Assembly (NCBI GenBank): GCA_947685225.1
Contig: CANTUV010000008.1
Span: forward strand, 46,187,501 to 46,251,500
From: Garcia nutans
Lineage: Eukaryota > Streptophyta > Magnoliopsida > Malpighiales > Euphorbiaceae
Length of the DNA stretch: 64,000 nt
Direction of reading: 5' to 3'
The position numbers were made by a program, and so were the translations under genes. Positions 1 to 12,037 of the stretch are shown here, one piece after another (position 1 is the stretch's first letter; each line of letters opens with the position of its first letter). A model generated the notes under the pieces. That model did not search any database, was not told the DNA's origin, and worked only from the letters and a program-made list of their open reading frames with translations.

Positions 1-645
1 TTAATGGTAAAATAATTGAATAATAAGATCTATGGAATGACTTTGAAATGTGATATGTTTATATGTGTATGATTTATGAAATATGAAGGTGTGATATTAT
101 CTTTCCACCTATAAGGTTGTCTCTATTGTTAAATGTGTGACATTGCATTGCATTGCATTAAATTATAATGTTAGTATACTTTGTACTACTAAGCCGTTGG
201 CTTAGCGCGATAGTGGTTGATCACGCAGGTGACAGGGTTGAACCCGAGAGTTCCTCGAGACCGAGTGAGAGTAGATATTGAAGGATTTATTTTGGGACTT
301 AAAGATCAGAGAAAAGCTGCCAATCATGTATAACTTCTTTATATTTTGTAAAGTATGGATTCTAATGTAAATATATGTATAAATGTTAAATATGGATTTG
401 AATTTATTCATATATGTAAATATTTTATAAATTCTGCTGCGTATTAGTAAATGTATACATATATCTATTTTGTTTTATATTACAAGTTAATTACTCTATT
501 TGCTATAATATATAATGAGGAAGAATATCTTATCATCTAAAATCATTTAAATGTTAAAGAAAACTGTAGCGTCCCTATATTCAGTGTACGTATATTACAT
601 TGTGGTGTTATGTAGTGTGCGTGTATAGGACGTAGGGGTGTTACA
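1..645 (+). mobile_element. E7: 3' part of a Tekay-like LTR
   Basis: The stretch ends in TGTTACA at 645 and is recognisably related, with many differences, to the last part of the E5 3' LTR (about 57690-58279). Shared landmarks are the CTAAGCC/GGCTTAG hairpin, the GCGCGATAGTG box, the AGTGAGAGTAGA box and the GCCAATCATGTATA box. The left end lies outside the window. No primer binding site follows 645, so this is a 3' LTR or a solo LTR, not a 5' LTR. CCCAT (646-650) would be the right target duplication. Confidence 0.75.
189..205 (+). other. LTR hairpin, CTAAGCC-GTT-GGCTTAG form
   Basis: A perfect 7-bp stem with a 3-base loop is followed at once by CGCGATAGTG and, about 15 bases later, a CGCAGGT box. 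The same arrangement occurs at the corresponding place in the LTRs of E2, E3, E4 and E5 with different loops. Confidence 0.6.
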
Positions 646-690
646 CCCATGACTTTGTCCTTACCACCCATTTGATTTGGGTCCAGATTT

Positions 691-707
691 GTTTGCCCCC
701 TGCTTGA
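691..707 (-). other. polypurine-tract-like sequence
   Basis: Read on the minus strand this is TCAAGCAGGGGGCAAAC, the same string that forms the E1 polypurine tract just before 31679. It suggests that 646-2614 is the 3' end of a minus-strand Tat element, possibly E6. The bases that follow on the minus strand do not start with TG and do not resemble the E1 or E6 LTR, so the assignment is weak. Confidence 0.4.
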
Positions 708-804
708 GCGATCTGAGACTACGGCAAAAGAGAGTGAAAAGCAATAAGACTTTTAATTTTGGCAAAAATAAACTTAATTTTCTTGAGATGGTTTGGATTT
801 TGGG

Positions 805-1560
805 TTATGGACCCGGTTCGAGTTCTGGACTCAAAAAAGACTTGGGTTCTGGACCCGAGCTAAGTTCTGGACTTAAGGGTAATTTGGGTTCTTAACCCGA
901 GCTAAGTTCAGGACTTAAGAGGAGTTTTAGGTTCTAGACCTATGCTAAGTTCTAGACTTAAGGATAATTTGGGTTCTGGACTGGAGCTAAGTTTTGGACT
1001 TAAGAGGGAATTTAGGTTCTAGACCTAAGCTAAGTTCTGGACTTAAGGATAATTTGGGTTCTGGACCCGAGCTAAGTTCTGGACTTAAGAGGGACTTTAG
1101 GTTCTAGACCTAAGCTAAGTTCTAGACTTAATGATAATTTGGGTTCTGGACCTGAGCTAAGTTCTGGACTTAAGAGGAAATTAAGGTTCTGGACCTAAGC
1201 TAAGTTCTAGACTTAATGATAATTTGGGTTCTGGACCCGAGCTAAGTTCTGGACTTAAGAGAGATTTTAGGTTCTGGACCTAAGCTAAGTTCTGGACTTA
1301 AGGGTAATTTGGGTTCTGGACCCATGCTAAGTTCTGGACTTAAGAGAGATTTTAGGTTCTAAACCTAAGCTAAGATTTGGACTTAAAAGGTAATTTGGGT
1401 TCTGGACCCGAGCTAAGTTCTGGACTTAAGAGTAATTTAGGTTCTGGACCTAAGCTAAGTTCTTGACTTAAGAGTAATTTAGCTTATGGACCTAAGCTAA
1501 GTTCTAGACTTAAGAGTGATTTGGGTTCTGGACCCGAGCTAAGTTTTGGACTTAAAAAAT
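805..1560. repeat. 42/43-bp tandem repeat with 85-bp dimer order
   Basis: About 17 monomers of 42-43 bp are visible. Two variants alternate: type A contains GGTTCTGGACCCGAGC and type B contains GGTTCTGGACCTAAGC, each followed by TAAGTTCTGGACTTAAG. Type A starts fall at 844, 886, 971, 1056, 1141, 1226, 1311, 1397 and 1523, so the dominant period is 85 bp, with one single-monomer step at the left and one triple step at the right. An open frame at 677-895 is only the edge of this array. Confidence 0.9.
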
Positions 1561-2614
1561 AATTTGATTATCTGCAAAAAATAATTATAGTCAGTAGGAT
1601 ACAAAAGAAATTTGCAAAAAATTTAGCTATTTTTTACCATGCCTATATCTTCTTGTCCCCTGCATGGTAAATATTGGAAGTGAGTTTCAAAATGTTTTGT
1701 ACATACATAAAATCAAAAAATATTGAAAGGAGAACCTTTGCCCCTTGTGTAGGCTCAAACCCATGATTTTTTCTATACGGCTTTGGTTGATGTTTGTATA
1801 TTGTCTAGCTCATCGAACAAGCATACATTTCTTCTTTCTTTTGCAAAATTACTAGAGCTTCCTCAAGTAATGGGCTTTGTATGCCCCCTTGATTTAATAT
1901 TTTCTTTTGATTCTTTGCTTCACAGGGTGTTTGTTGAATAGACAATACAATACAAGAATATGCCTTCTGATATGCTCATGTATGCATGAAATGCATGAAT
2001 AACACTTACAGTGATTTTGTCGACTCACAGACCAAGGTGATCAGCAGAAGTGTTCTCATTGACTCCTTCCAAATGCCCATTCAAGTCGTGCTTTGGAATG
2101 ATAGGATGCTTCACATTTATGCCTTTTATCTTTGAGATATTGAAAACATGAATAATGGAGGCCCCAAGCAGTAGAGTAGCTTTTCATAACCTTGCCATTA
2201 ATCATTTCCTTTGCCCAATGTGTCCTTCGAGGTTTGATAGTTCAATATACTCCCCTTAACTTGATTTTTTTTGTTTTTTTTGTTTTGAATTTTGAATTTT
2301 AAATCAAATGTTGGCTTTGCCAAATCAATGTCAATGTACCTCAGGACTTTATTTTTCAAATTAACATATCTATAACATGTCAACCCTAGTTACCATACTA
2401 AGCTTGGGAATCATTTCTATTTAAGCAAGAACTGTTGCACTTCAGATAGGCACATACACATTTCTTAGTCAAAGGTCTCATTGAGTTTGAATATGGTCTA
2501 TCTCATATGCATGATTTTCCAAATTATCTCCACTAATAGACTCTACCTACCAAGAGAGATCAACAAGTCTTTGATAGGCTTGAAATGGGGACTATAAGGG
2601 ACATGGGTTTAAAT
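1561..2614. other. unassigned AT-rich sequence, possible Tat 3' region
   Basis: No convincing coding region. It lies between the tandem array and the left target duplication of E1, so it was continuous with 34033 onward before E1 inserted. On the minus strand, short fragments such as the one over 2540-2614 look faintly coding but are full of stops. I cannot assign it to a family. Confidence 0.4.
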
Positions 2615-2810
2615 GAAGGCGTAGACCCTTAATTTTTGACCCAATCAGGTCCAAGATGTTTTATTTAGTCCTAAATGATTTTTGTTGTCTAATTGGTCCA
2701 AAATAATTTTTGTTAAATAATTTTTGCTTTAGTATCTAATTTTTATTAATAAACAAATAAAAATAAATAAATAAAAGTCAATAAAAATAAAAATCGACTA
2801 AGAAAAAATC

Positions 2811-2990
2811 ATTGCGCGGGCCCGTGGGCATTTCGCCCGCAGGAATTTCCTGCGGGCAAAATAGCCCAAGCCATTTCGCATGCAGGATTTTCCTGAGGGC
2901 AACGCCCGTTCCTCGCCCACTGCCGCAGTTTCCTACGGCAGATTTTTTTGGCCAGCGCTTTTTTTCCTGCGGCAATTTTTTTCAGCAGCG
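2811..2990. other. GC-rich palindromic island in the E1 5' LTR
   Basis: This GC-rich block stands out in an AT-rich LTR. It contains a near-perfect palindrome at 2835-2857 with 11-base arms GCCCGCAGGAA and TTCCTGCGGGC around a single T, then looser repeats of the same theme (CCGCAGTTTCCTACGGC). Two overlapping open frames here, one on each strand, follow from the composition and are not genes. Confidence 0.75.
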
Positions 2991-3100
2991 CAATTTTTCC
3001 GACGCAAATTTTTCAAAACCTAATTCAATTAGGTTTTAGTTTCCTTTTCTTATCAATATTATTTTCCGTGATTAATTAGGAATAAACTATATGAAATCTC

Positions 3101-3108
3101 TATAAATA
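3101..3108 (+). promoter_or_regulatory. TATA box of the E1 5' LTR
   Basis: TATAAATA lies in the context CTCTATAAATAAGGACC. The same octamer is kept in the 3' LTR (32326-32333) and in the minus-strand E6 LTR (49143-49150). Transcription would be expected to start about 30 bases downstream. Confidence 0.75.
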
Positions 3109-3479
3109 AGGACCAAAGGCAATGAAATAAGGGGTGGTCGAAAAAAAAAAGGACAGAAGCTTGGAAACAAAGTGGAACCAAATCCGTGAAGGAAAAGGAG
3201 CAATTCTATTTGATATTTTTCTGGAATAGCAGGGACACAATTAAAGGGATTCAAAAGGTAGCAATTGTCTTTGTTTTAATTCATCCAAGAAAAATAATTT
3301 TTGGAGGAATCATCAAAAGGAGGTATGTATTAAATTCTTTGGTTTGTTTTTTCACAGTACCTAAAACTAGGAATTTGTGTTTTTCAAAATTTAAAATCTT
3401 AGAACTTTAATTTAGTGTTTCTAAAGTCAAAAACCTTATTTCGTTGGTTTATTTTCCAAAAGGCTTAAAATTGTTATTT

Positions 3480-3930
3480 TTTCTTCTTTAAAATCTTAAA
3501 ACCCTAATTAAAAAAAAATTTTAACAAAACCAAAATTTAATTCTGTTTCTTTCAAAATTTTAAACTTGGTTCTGTTTCTTCCAAAAAGCCATAAAAAACA
3601 ACTTTTCTATTTATAAAAACTTTAATCCATTTGTTTAAATTCATAAAACCTCATGAAATCATCAAATTGTCTTTCTAAACCCTAATTCAAATTCATCACC
3701 CGAGACCCTAATTTTAAAATCCTAAAACCCTAATTCAACTTCCAAACCTAAAATAGTAAACTTTAACCCCTTTAAAACCTTAAACCCTAACTTTTTCTAA
3801 ACTTTAATCCTTTAAAATATTAAAAACCATAAAAACACAAATATTCTAAATTTACATAGTAAGCTTGAAATCACCATTTAAAACCATGAATCAAAAGTAT
3901 TTTAAAGTGTCCAAAACCCTAGTTTCATGA
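3480..3930 (+). promoter_or_regulatory. telobox-like AAACCCTAA cluster
   Basis: Several close copies of AAACCCTAA lie here, including about 3489, 3677, 3725 and 3782, with related CCCTAG and CCCTAAT forms between. They are spaced irregularly and are not a telomeric tandem. The E6 LTR carries the same kind of cluster (48280-49090). Confidence 0.6.
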
Positions 3931-4803
3931 TTTAACCATTCAAACCTTAATTTTTTTAATCAAAGAGTTTTACCAACCTTTTAAAACATAAAATCCTGAA
4001 TCTATTTTAATTCCATAAAAAGTCACAGTAGCTATAATTGGACTTTTATTTGCTTTATTTAATTCTATATTTGATTATGCTTTGATTTATTTCTTATGCT
4101 TTAATTTATTTAATTTCAATGCTTGATTTATTTAATTTATCATGGATGGATGTTTATTTTATATTTTGATTAATAGCTTTGATGTATGATTTATTTATGG
4201 TGATTGGTTATTTATTTCATCAATTTATTTAGATTTCCAAATGTTGTAAGAGGTATGTTTCCACTTGGTGGGTACCTCATTAGTTAAATATCATGTAATT
4301 TAAATTGCTTTTCAATTTTAGAACTTATGTAAAGGACATGTTTCTACCTTTTGGTGGGTGTCCTATTTAGGCATGGGATGTAAGGACATGTATCCATCTT
4401 CGGGTGGGTGTCCATTTATTTGTTTTGCTTGGACCTTGCTTTGATTTTAATATAATGATGCTTTCTTTTAATTATTGTGTGTAATATGGATAATGTTGTT
4501 ATATTTAAGAATTTTATAATATTAAGACCTATAAAAGAGGCCGGTTCTAATGAATCGGGCGTTGTGGAAGTGCTGGGCCATTTCTCACCTTCCCTAGACG
4601 TACCCAACTTTTCGAACCCATTAGCGGGCTGGGGATTCCTTAGGAATCGAGTCATCCACCCCTTTCTTTTTCTCGGTCCATCTGGGTGGCGACTACATTT
4701 TCTCCAGACTTAGGTACGTGTTCTCTAAGGCCCCGAGCCTAAACAGTGCCGAAGTCACAAGAATAATTCCACCGGGAGTGGGGGCAAAAATCCCAGCTCA
4801 CAG

Positions 4804-4820
4804 TGGCGACTCCACTGGGG
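4804..4820 (+). other. E1 primer binding site
   Basis: TGGCGACTCCACTGGGG starts one base after the LTR end. E6 has TGGTGGCTCTACTGGGG at the same place. Tat-lineage elements are known to use tRNA-Arg; I infer that tRNA here but have not matched it to a sequence. Confidence 0.7.
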
Positions 4821-5838
4821 ATCAGAGAAGTTGATTCCGTTGGTCTTTATATTATTCTATTCTTTCTTATAATGATATTATCCATTTCATCATCTTATAT
4901 TGCATCGTGTGCGTGAGTTAGGATGCCCGTGTTACCCGTGTTATGTTATGTAAGGGATACCATACTTTCACTCAAGGTATGGAGATCGAGCATGGCATAA
5001 CCACTCATAGCCTCGTACCGTTTGGTATGTACTTGCTATGGGAACCTAAGCCTTTTTACCCAAAGACTAAAGCTCATGTAATTGGCCTAGTTACTTTCCT
5101 TAGGTTTTACCCCAAATGCATGTTGTTTGACTATGGTTAATTTATCTTGGCTTATTTGGTTTGTTCTTTTTCTAATATGACCTAAGTATATTGTAAGCTC
5201 AAAATAAATTTTTCTTTAAAGTCCAAAAGACCAAAGCTATTTTTAAAACTTTTCAAGATGGCCTTTGAACATGAGACTTTTCTAAAAACAAATCAAAAAT
5301 TCTTTGGCCCATGGCCCAAATACTAAGCCCAAAATCCATTTTTCTAAAATCTTTTACAATGGGCTTAGAAACAAAACTATTTTCACCCAACCTTTTCTTA
5401 CAAAGAGGTTGCAAAAATATTTAGGTCAATTATGAGATACCAAAAATCAATTGTGGGCCTAGTTTACACTAATAATAAATTAACCATGGGCTTGTTTTTG
5501 GCATGAACCATTACTTACTCTTTTCAAGTGAGAAATCTATTTATAATAAACCTCTTAATTTCATTTTAATCCAACATAGCATAAAAGCTACTTTAGTTGG
5601 TTGAATGGATTAAAACCTAATTAATGGGAATTATCATGGATTGATTTCCATTTTTGAAAATTTAACTATTGGTTGAAACATCCGAGGGAATTATTCGAAA
5701 GCAAGATACCCCATGTTGGTATTTTGTTAACCATATACCTAGGAAAAGAGACTCACCATTCATGTGTGGATGTTATAAGGTTGGAAGGAACGTCCTGATT
5801 ATCCTTATTTGTTGATTGTTTGTGCATACATGCATACA
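4821..5838 (+). other. E1 untranslated leader
   Basis: There is no supported gene. It is homologous to the minus-strand E6 leader (46294-47406): shared landmarks include the TAGGAAAAGAGACTC box and the GTGCATACATGCAT box near 5825. The 65-residue open frame at 4943-5140 has no recognisable feature and is not kept open in E6. Confidence 0.7.
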
Positions 5839-8121
5839 TTTGAAGAGAGAGAGAGAGAGAGAGAGATGTGATTTTGTTGGCATACACATCAAATTCTTAA
5901 GGGCTTTAAGAGAATTGAAGGTGGATATTGAAGATTTGGCAAAGAATTCAAGTAAGTGTTCATTTCTTTGTATTGATTCCTATTGATTGAGTTTATATTT
6001 GATATGGTCAGTGTGTGAAGATGATGATAATGAAAGATTGAAGTATATATATATATATATGTTGAATTGGTATTTAGATGATGATAATATGGTTATTTGT
6101 GAGGATGATGATGGATTGTTGAAATTGTTTAGTAAGGGTTTAATATAAATGAGTTGGGGAATTGAATAATTGATATATGGATGATGTATATAATGATTAT
6201 TATTATGATATGTTGAAGTTATATAAGTGTTAAATTAATAGGAGATTTATGTGTATATAAACCAAGATGTTGATTAAGGGTGTTGTAGTATGGATTTTGG
6301 AGTGATTGTGTTTTCATGGATGAGAGTTCAGAATGTATAATTTTTGCCTGACACGGCCATGTCGTTGGGCGTGTCAACGGTATTGAGTTTGATGTTTGTG
6401 ACACGACCATTAACACGCCCGTGTTACTGAGCGTGTCAAAGTTTCTGTATTGTTGGTTTAGGGCACGATCAGGGACACGCCCATGTTGGTGAGCGTGATA
6501 TGTGTAGAGTTTTCCCTAGTTAGTTATTACTCTTATTTTCTTATGTGTATTACTAAGTGAGTGTGTATAATCACCTTTGGATTAGGTTTTGAAGATTTGA
6601 GTTGCCCTAATCCAAGTGTTGAAGGATTCATGGAAGAGGAATTTGGAATTGGTGTGAGTTGCTCTTAGAGGTAAGTACAAATCCTATATGATATATATAT
6701 TTGCATGACTATGGGACTTAAAACATTTGATTGAAAAATGTGTTAAGTTATCTATTATATTGTTTATGTGTGAAAAATGTGCTATGATTTGTATTATGTG
6801 TACTATGTGGAATGTATGTTGAAGATTCTAAAAATATGAATAATGTAATTTGCTATGTATATCTCAATGATAAAATATGAAACTAATGTTAATGGATATA
6901 AAGGTGAAATATGAAATATGAAAGATATAATAAGCATACAAAATGTATGTACAATGCAAATGGTTATGTATACCCTAATGATGAGATGTGAATGAGATGT
7001 GAAGCCAGTTTTGTTGGCTATAATGATGCAAATGAAATACTTGGGCATGGTTGCCTAGTTTGATTATGAGAAATGAAATGAGAAATGAGTTGTTGAAGAG
7101 ATTGATAATGAGATAAATGAATTAATTGTGTGCCTAGTATGTTATTCAATTTTCAGAGTTCTGGGTTTGGCGGCATGCCTATGAATCGCTGGGCAGGTGA
7201 AAAGACCGGGTTGTAAGCCGAGCCCAGCTGAAAAATGTGAAATATGATGTTTTTGAGGTGAAAAGACCGGGTTGTAAGCCTCAAAAACTGTAATAGTCTA
7301 GCCGGGTTGAGGACCAAGAGACTGGGGCCCAAGGGTCTAGCCGGGTTGAGGTCCAACAGACTGGGTCTGTTACACTATCCATGGATAGATATATATCGCC
7401 TACGGGCTTGATGAATGTGATTATGGACCAAAGCAGTGACTCTGAACTTTGAATAGCATATTAGTTTCTTTTTGGGCCCATGTATGTCTTTGCTTTAATG
7501 TGATGATTACAATACATAAGCAATTTACTAAAAATGAATGTGGCTTGATAAATTGCTGAATAATGAGATTATGAAAATACAATATGATGTGTAATATGTA
7601 TAAGGATATAGAAATTGTGAGTATTATTTCATGAATGTTTGGATAAGTCATTGTATTGTGGGTTGTTGTAATGATATATGTGTTTATGTATATAAATTAT
7701 GAGATTAGTGGAAAAATGTAAAGAATGCTTTGAAAAGGGGAAAACAGGATAAGAAAATTATTATACATGATGTTAATGTAGGAAGTATGATTTTTCTGTA
7801 ATGAATGTTATATTATTTATTTGTACCACTAAGCTTTCGAGCTTAGCACGGTTGTGTAAATCGCGTAGGTGAGTAGGTGGTTGATATGGAAGTCAAATCG
7901 TTATGCCACGAGAAGGGTAAGCGTATTTCGAGACCAACTAGAAGGTGGTGCATACATGTACAATTTAATTATGTTGTATTTTAAATAAAATGTATTATTG
8001 TTTGGAACTAAAGTAAAGATTTTTAATCTGAAATGAAAAGTGACATTCTTATACTTTATATACGTACTGTATGTATACAAGGTATATGCATAGTACTTAT
8101 ATAGAGTATGGGCATGTTACA
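5839..8121 (+). repeat. E3 5' LTR, truncated at its start
   Basis: It aligns with the 3' LTR from the (GA)n run onward (5842-5866 here, 12002-12035 there) and differs by scattered substitutions and small indels. It ends in GTTACA. It carries a CpG-rich repeat cassette (6350-6505), AGAGGTAAGTAC at 6667-6678, two copies of a GGTGAAAAGACCGGG module (about 7196 and 7257) and the LTR hairpin at 7829-7846. Confidence 0.9.
7829..7846 (+). other. LTR hairpin, CTAAGCT-TTCG-AGCTTAG form
   Basis: A 7-bp stem is closed by a TTCG loop, at the position where E2 and E5 have CTAAGCC/GGCTTAG. The change at the top of the stem (C-G to T-A) is compensated on both sides. In the E3 3' LTR (about 14007) one base of the left arm has changed. 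Confidence 0.6.
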
Positions 8122-8128
8122 ATTATTT

Positions 8129-8140
8129 TGGTATCAGAGC
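8129..8140 (+). other. E3 primer binding site
   Basis: TGGTATCAGAGC is the standard plant site complementary to the 3' end of initiator Met tRNA. It starts seven bases after the LTR end, the same arrangement as in E5. Confidence 0.9.
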
Positions 8141-11100
8141 TTAGGTTTGAGATTCTCGGCCTAAGTAGATTTAAAAAGAAAAGAGGAAAATTTTTGAAAA
8201 GTGAAATTTGTGATACATGTATATGCATTGACACCTAGGTTGGTCTCGGATGTGGCATTATGTGATTTGTAGTATATCTGAATTATATGAGATGGATGAT
8301 AGTGTGTGAATGAGGTTTTACATGAAAAAAAAAATGATATGGGGAAATTTGTATAAGTTTAGTTGATAAACTAAAGAATGGGAGTTTACTTAAGTAAAGC
8401 AAATTTCGAAATTTTTTGTTAATAAAGTGTGCTTGTGAAATAGATTATAAAGAAATGAATAGGAGAATAATGTTGGAAATGAGTTAAAAAAAATATTAAG
8501 ATTTAATTAAGTACTCTTTTCTCTAAAATTTGGATCTCTTTATTATTTGGATTGCTAGAAAGAGAAAATATTGTTCGATTGTTAAAAAGGATAGATATAA
8601 TATTAAATTGAAGAAAGTATGATGGACTATTAAGTGAGTTGATCGGTATAGACAAAGTGTGACAATTTAAGGTTTGGGTATGCAAAGTTAAGGTTTTTAA
8701 AAACAAGGGATGATGTTGGTTAACGTAAGGAGATATAATTGTTTTGTTTGTATTGTTGTTTTAATGCAAACATTGTGATTTTAATGGTAGAAATGTGATA
8801 TGCTTAAGTGTTGTTAAAGCTCATGTTAATGGTGGTAATATGTGAAATTTGGATTTTTGAAATGAGCTTTAATAATTGTGAAAATGATATGTCTTGATGT
8901 TACATGATGGTATATATATAAAATGTTTTTAAAGTTAATATTAAGAAAACGAGATTAGTAAATTGAAGTTTAAGTAAAGTAGTAAGTTGAGAGTATAGAG
9001 TTTTAATGGAATTTTGATGAGGATTATTTAGATATTGATAGTTTAATATATATTAAGCATATGAGCTGAATGAATATTATTGCATAAGAAAGTACTATGA
9101 ATTGGGTAATATGATTGATAATACGAAAATTTATTTTGAAATAAAGGGAAAATGAATAAACAAGTGAAAATGAGTTACCTTAAGTAATTGGGCTGGAAAT
9201 GATGAAAATGGATATGAAGGGTATACTAAATGCATTTAAAAACAAATGTGATAGAGATGTCACATTAGAAATGTGACTAAGATTTATGTGAAGTGTTATT
9301 ATGGTTAGAGTGTATGTATCTATTAAATTGATGAATAACTTAAGTCATGTTAAAAGAATGAGAATGATAATGTTCAATGAAAAGTAATAAACGTTAAATT
9401 TGTGTAGATTATATACAAAAGAGGAATTAAATATAATTGTATGATTATGTGTATACATATATAGAATACGTGAGATGAGTTTTTTTCGATATGAATGTAA
9501 TTGTAATATGTAAGAAATGTGGAAAGTAAGTCACATAATGAATGTGACCTAAGAATGTGTATGTAGTATAACTATTTGTCTAGTGGTATTGAGAATAGTA
9601 TTGCATATATTAGCGGACCTAAGAGAGATCAGGTCTTAACTTGTGCAGAACTAGGCTATATGATGAAATTGAGAGTGAGAATGGACTCGAATAATATTGG
9701 ACCGTGAAATTTTTATTGTAATCACTGAACTTGATGATCATATAATGTTTTGAGCCCCAAAGTATCTACATGTGGAGTGGTTCTATGTATATGTATATAA
9801 TAAGAGATTGTAAGGAAAAAGGGGAAGTATAATGTATGAAAAAAAATTTATAAGAAATAGATTAGAAATGGAGTAATAAATGGAAGTTGTGTAAATTTTG
9901 CATATGATTGAATTTTGTGCATAAGAAATATTAAAGATAATATTGTTGAACATGAGTTAGGCTAATGATGATCAAATGATCAAGAGCAAATTGTTTTTGA
10001 CACGAAGTTGTAGTGTGTTAACTCTTGGTATAGCAAAAGTTTAGAGAATAAATATGTAATAACTGCAATACAAACTTAGCATTGTAATTGGAAATGTTTG
10101 AAAAAGAATAATAGAAGGGCAGTATTGATTAATAAGCCTTAGGCGTGACCATTAAAATACTGTGACATATGTTTGGTTTAGTATTTTGGCTGGTTAGTTT
10201 TGTTATCCACAAATTTGAGCCGAGATGACATGACCGTAGTATAGTTTTGGTGAGATTGATAATTATGTTTCTAGAAACATGGTCAAGAGTTATGATTGGT
10301 AAAGTTGTACCTTATCATTTTATGTTAGAAATTTGTTTATAATTATAGAAAGTATGGAAGAAAAGAGAATTGTGAAAATGTTTTGAGTTATGGATAATGT
10401 GATAGAAAGGTAATTATTGTAAAAATAGTAATGGTATGAAATGTGAGGAGATGTTAAATGGGAGAAATTACAAAATGTGATTGAAAGTTATACTGAATAT
10501 GTTTATGATATAAAGTGAATAAGTGGATGGACTTAAGGTTTAAGTGAGTGAACTATGGCTAATAAATATGGTATGAGATAATTATGAGAATTTTGTGGAA
10601 ATTGTAGTAAGATAATAGAAAATAAACTATGTGTATATTGAAAGATAAATTGAAGTGATTTGTTATTAATAATCATAATTTCAAAAAGCTGAAAAATGGA
10701 TCCGAAGAGATTAGAATTTGAATATAAATTTTACCTAATGGAATTAGGTCATATATATTGTGAAATCTAATGATAAGTTTAAATAAGTTAATTGTTGATT
10801 TGAATCGAACAAGATTGAAACGTGGGTATATTGTGACAGATAGATCGATTGATTCAGATTTCACTAAGATTGTGAATTATTATTGAGATTTAATATGTAT
10901 AGTTGTATTAAGAGTATAAGATATAAGTGATAATGTATATGATGTAATATTCTGATATATGAATGGACATGAATGAATTGAGCTATATCAGTTGTAAACT
11001 ATGATAAAAGGGAAAAGGTTGATTACCTGTAAAGTAAGTTTAAAGGCATTGTATTAATATTTATGTTAAGTGAGAAGCATGTTAAAGAAGGAATTAAATG

Positions 11101-11546
11101 TATGAAAAATAAGAATATTGTTATAAATTAAGATTTGATAAATGTCTATTCTGAAAGTGATTGTAGTGACGGGATAATCAATATTAAAATATAAATCAAT
11201 GATTTCTAAGGTTAAAGTTAAGAGAGTATTTATAAAGAGATGAAGTGATAAAATATCCTGAATGTAATAGATGGACGAAGTATATGTATATTATAAGATG
11301 ATCTGATTCTTGTATAAAGATAAATTAATTGGGAATGTAATGAGTTATTTTGAATGCTTGGTTAAGAAAGTAATAAGATATATAAATATATATAATGATG
11401 AGTTATGAAATTTAGAGAAGATGATTGACTCTAAGGGGGAGAGTAGAAGTTATGTGATTTGATGACATAATAACTTAATAATATAATTAACTTCATATGA
11501 AAGTTAAGATGGTATTTTGTTAAGAATAGATTGTTACTGTACTGGA
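8141..11546 (+). other. E3 non-coding internal domain
   Basis: About 3.4 kb, strongly AT-rich, with no reading frame resembling gag or pol in any of the six frames. It is homologous along its length to the E4 interior read on the minus strand. For example, GAGTTAGGCTAATGAT near 9954 is matched at about 39867-39885. Conservation of an empty interior between two families suggests a function in cis. Confidence 0.75.
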
Positions 11547-11583
11547 TAATTTCGAGGACGAAATTATTTAAGGGGGAGAGAAT
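11547..11583 (+). other. E3 pre-tract hairpin and polypurine tract
   Basis: The hairpin TAATTTCG-AGGA-CGAAATTA spans 11547-11566 and the polypurine tract AAGGGGGAGAGAAT spans 11570-11583, directly before the LTR. E5, E2 and E4 have the same pair of elements. Confidence 0.85.
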
Positions 11584-11809
11584 TGTAATACCCCGATTTT
11601 GGTGTACATTGGAATAGTAGTTGTGAGAAGACATGTTGGTAAAATATGTAAAGAAAATATTGTAAGAGATAGATGTATATGAATGATGATATGAATATAT
11701 GGTATTTGAAAAATATGGGAAATATAAATACAATATATAAGAGATATACATCTAGCAACATATACATCACATATACATGATGTATATATTGGTGTAGGAA
11801 AAGTAATTT

Positions 11810-11810
<1 letters not shown>

Positions 11811-11871
<61 letters not shown>

Positions 11872-11872
11872 T
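11811..11872. repeat. (AAT)n microsatellite
   Basis: About 20 uninterrupted AAT units lie inside the E3 3' LTR. The matching part of the 5' LTR is deleted. Confidence 0.95.
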
Positions 11873-11998
11873 ACAAGAGAAAAAGAAGAAAAGGAAGTCA
11901 AAGGGAATGGCAAGTGTGTGGTGGAGAATTTTTAAGGGATTTAATTATATTAATATATATATATATAAGATAAGAGTGAAAAAGGAAGAAAATTCTTG

Positions 11999-12001
<3 letters not shown>

Positions 12002-12035
<34 letters not shown>
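12002..12035. repeat. (GA)n microsatellite
   Basis: About 17 GA units. The shorter copy in the 5' LTR (5842-5866) marks the deletion breakpoint of E3. Confidence 0.95.

Positions 12036-12037
<2 letters not shown>

Larger units (their letters stand above)
2620..4802 (+). repeat. E1 5' LTR
   Basis: It pairs with the LTR at 31679-34027 over nearly its whole length. The first base pair reads CG where the 3' copy has TG, and the end is CACA. In order it holds a short AT-rich start, a GC-rich palindromic island (2811-2990), a TATA box (3101-3108), a splice-donor-like GGAGGTATGT (about 3319-3328), a stretch rich in AAACCCTAA, and a GC-richer end just before the primer site. Confidence 0.93.

Noticed and set aside
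805..1560. Regularly spaced repeats resembling a CRISPR array
   Set aside because: The units are contiguous 42-43-bp tandem monomers with no unique spacers, and the context is a plant genome.
2778..3039. Overlapping open frames on both strands in the E1 LTR island
   Set aside because: They follow from the GC-rich palindromes lacking stops; the matching frames are disrupted in the 3' LTR.
3480..3930. Interstitial telomere repeat
   Set aside because: The AAACCCTAA copies are irregularly spaced and separated by unrelated sequence, not a head-to-tail array.
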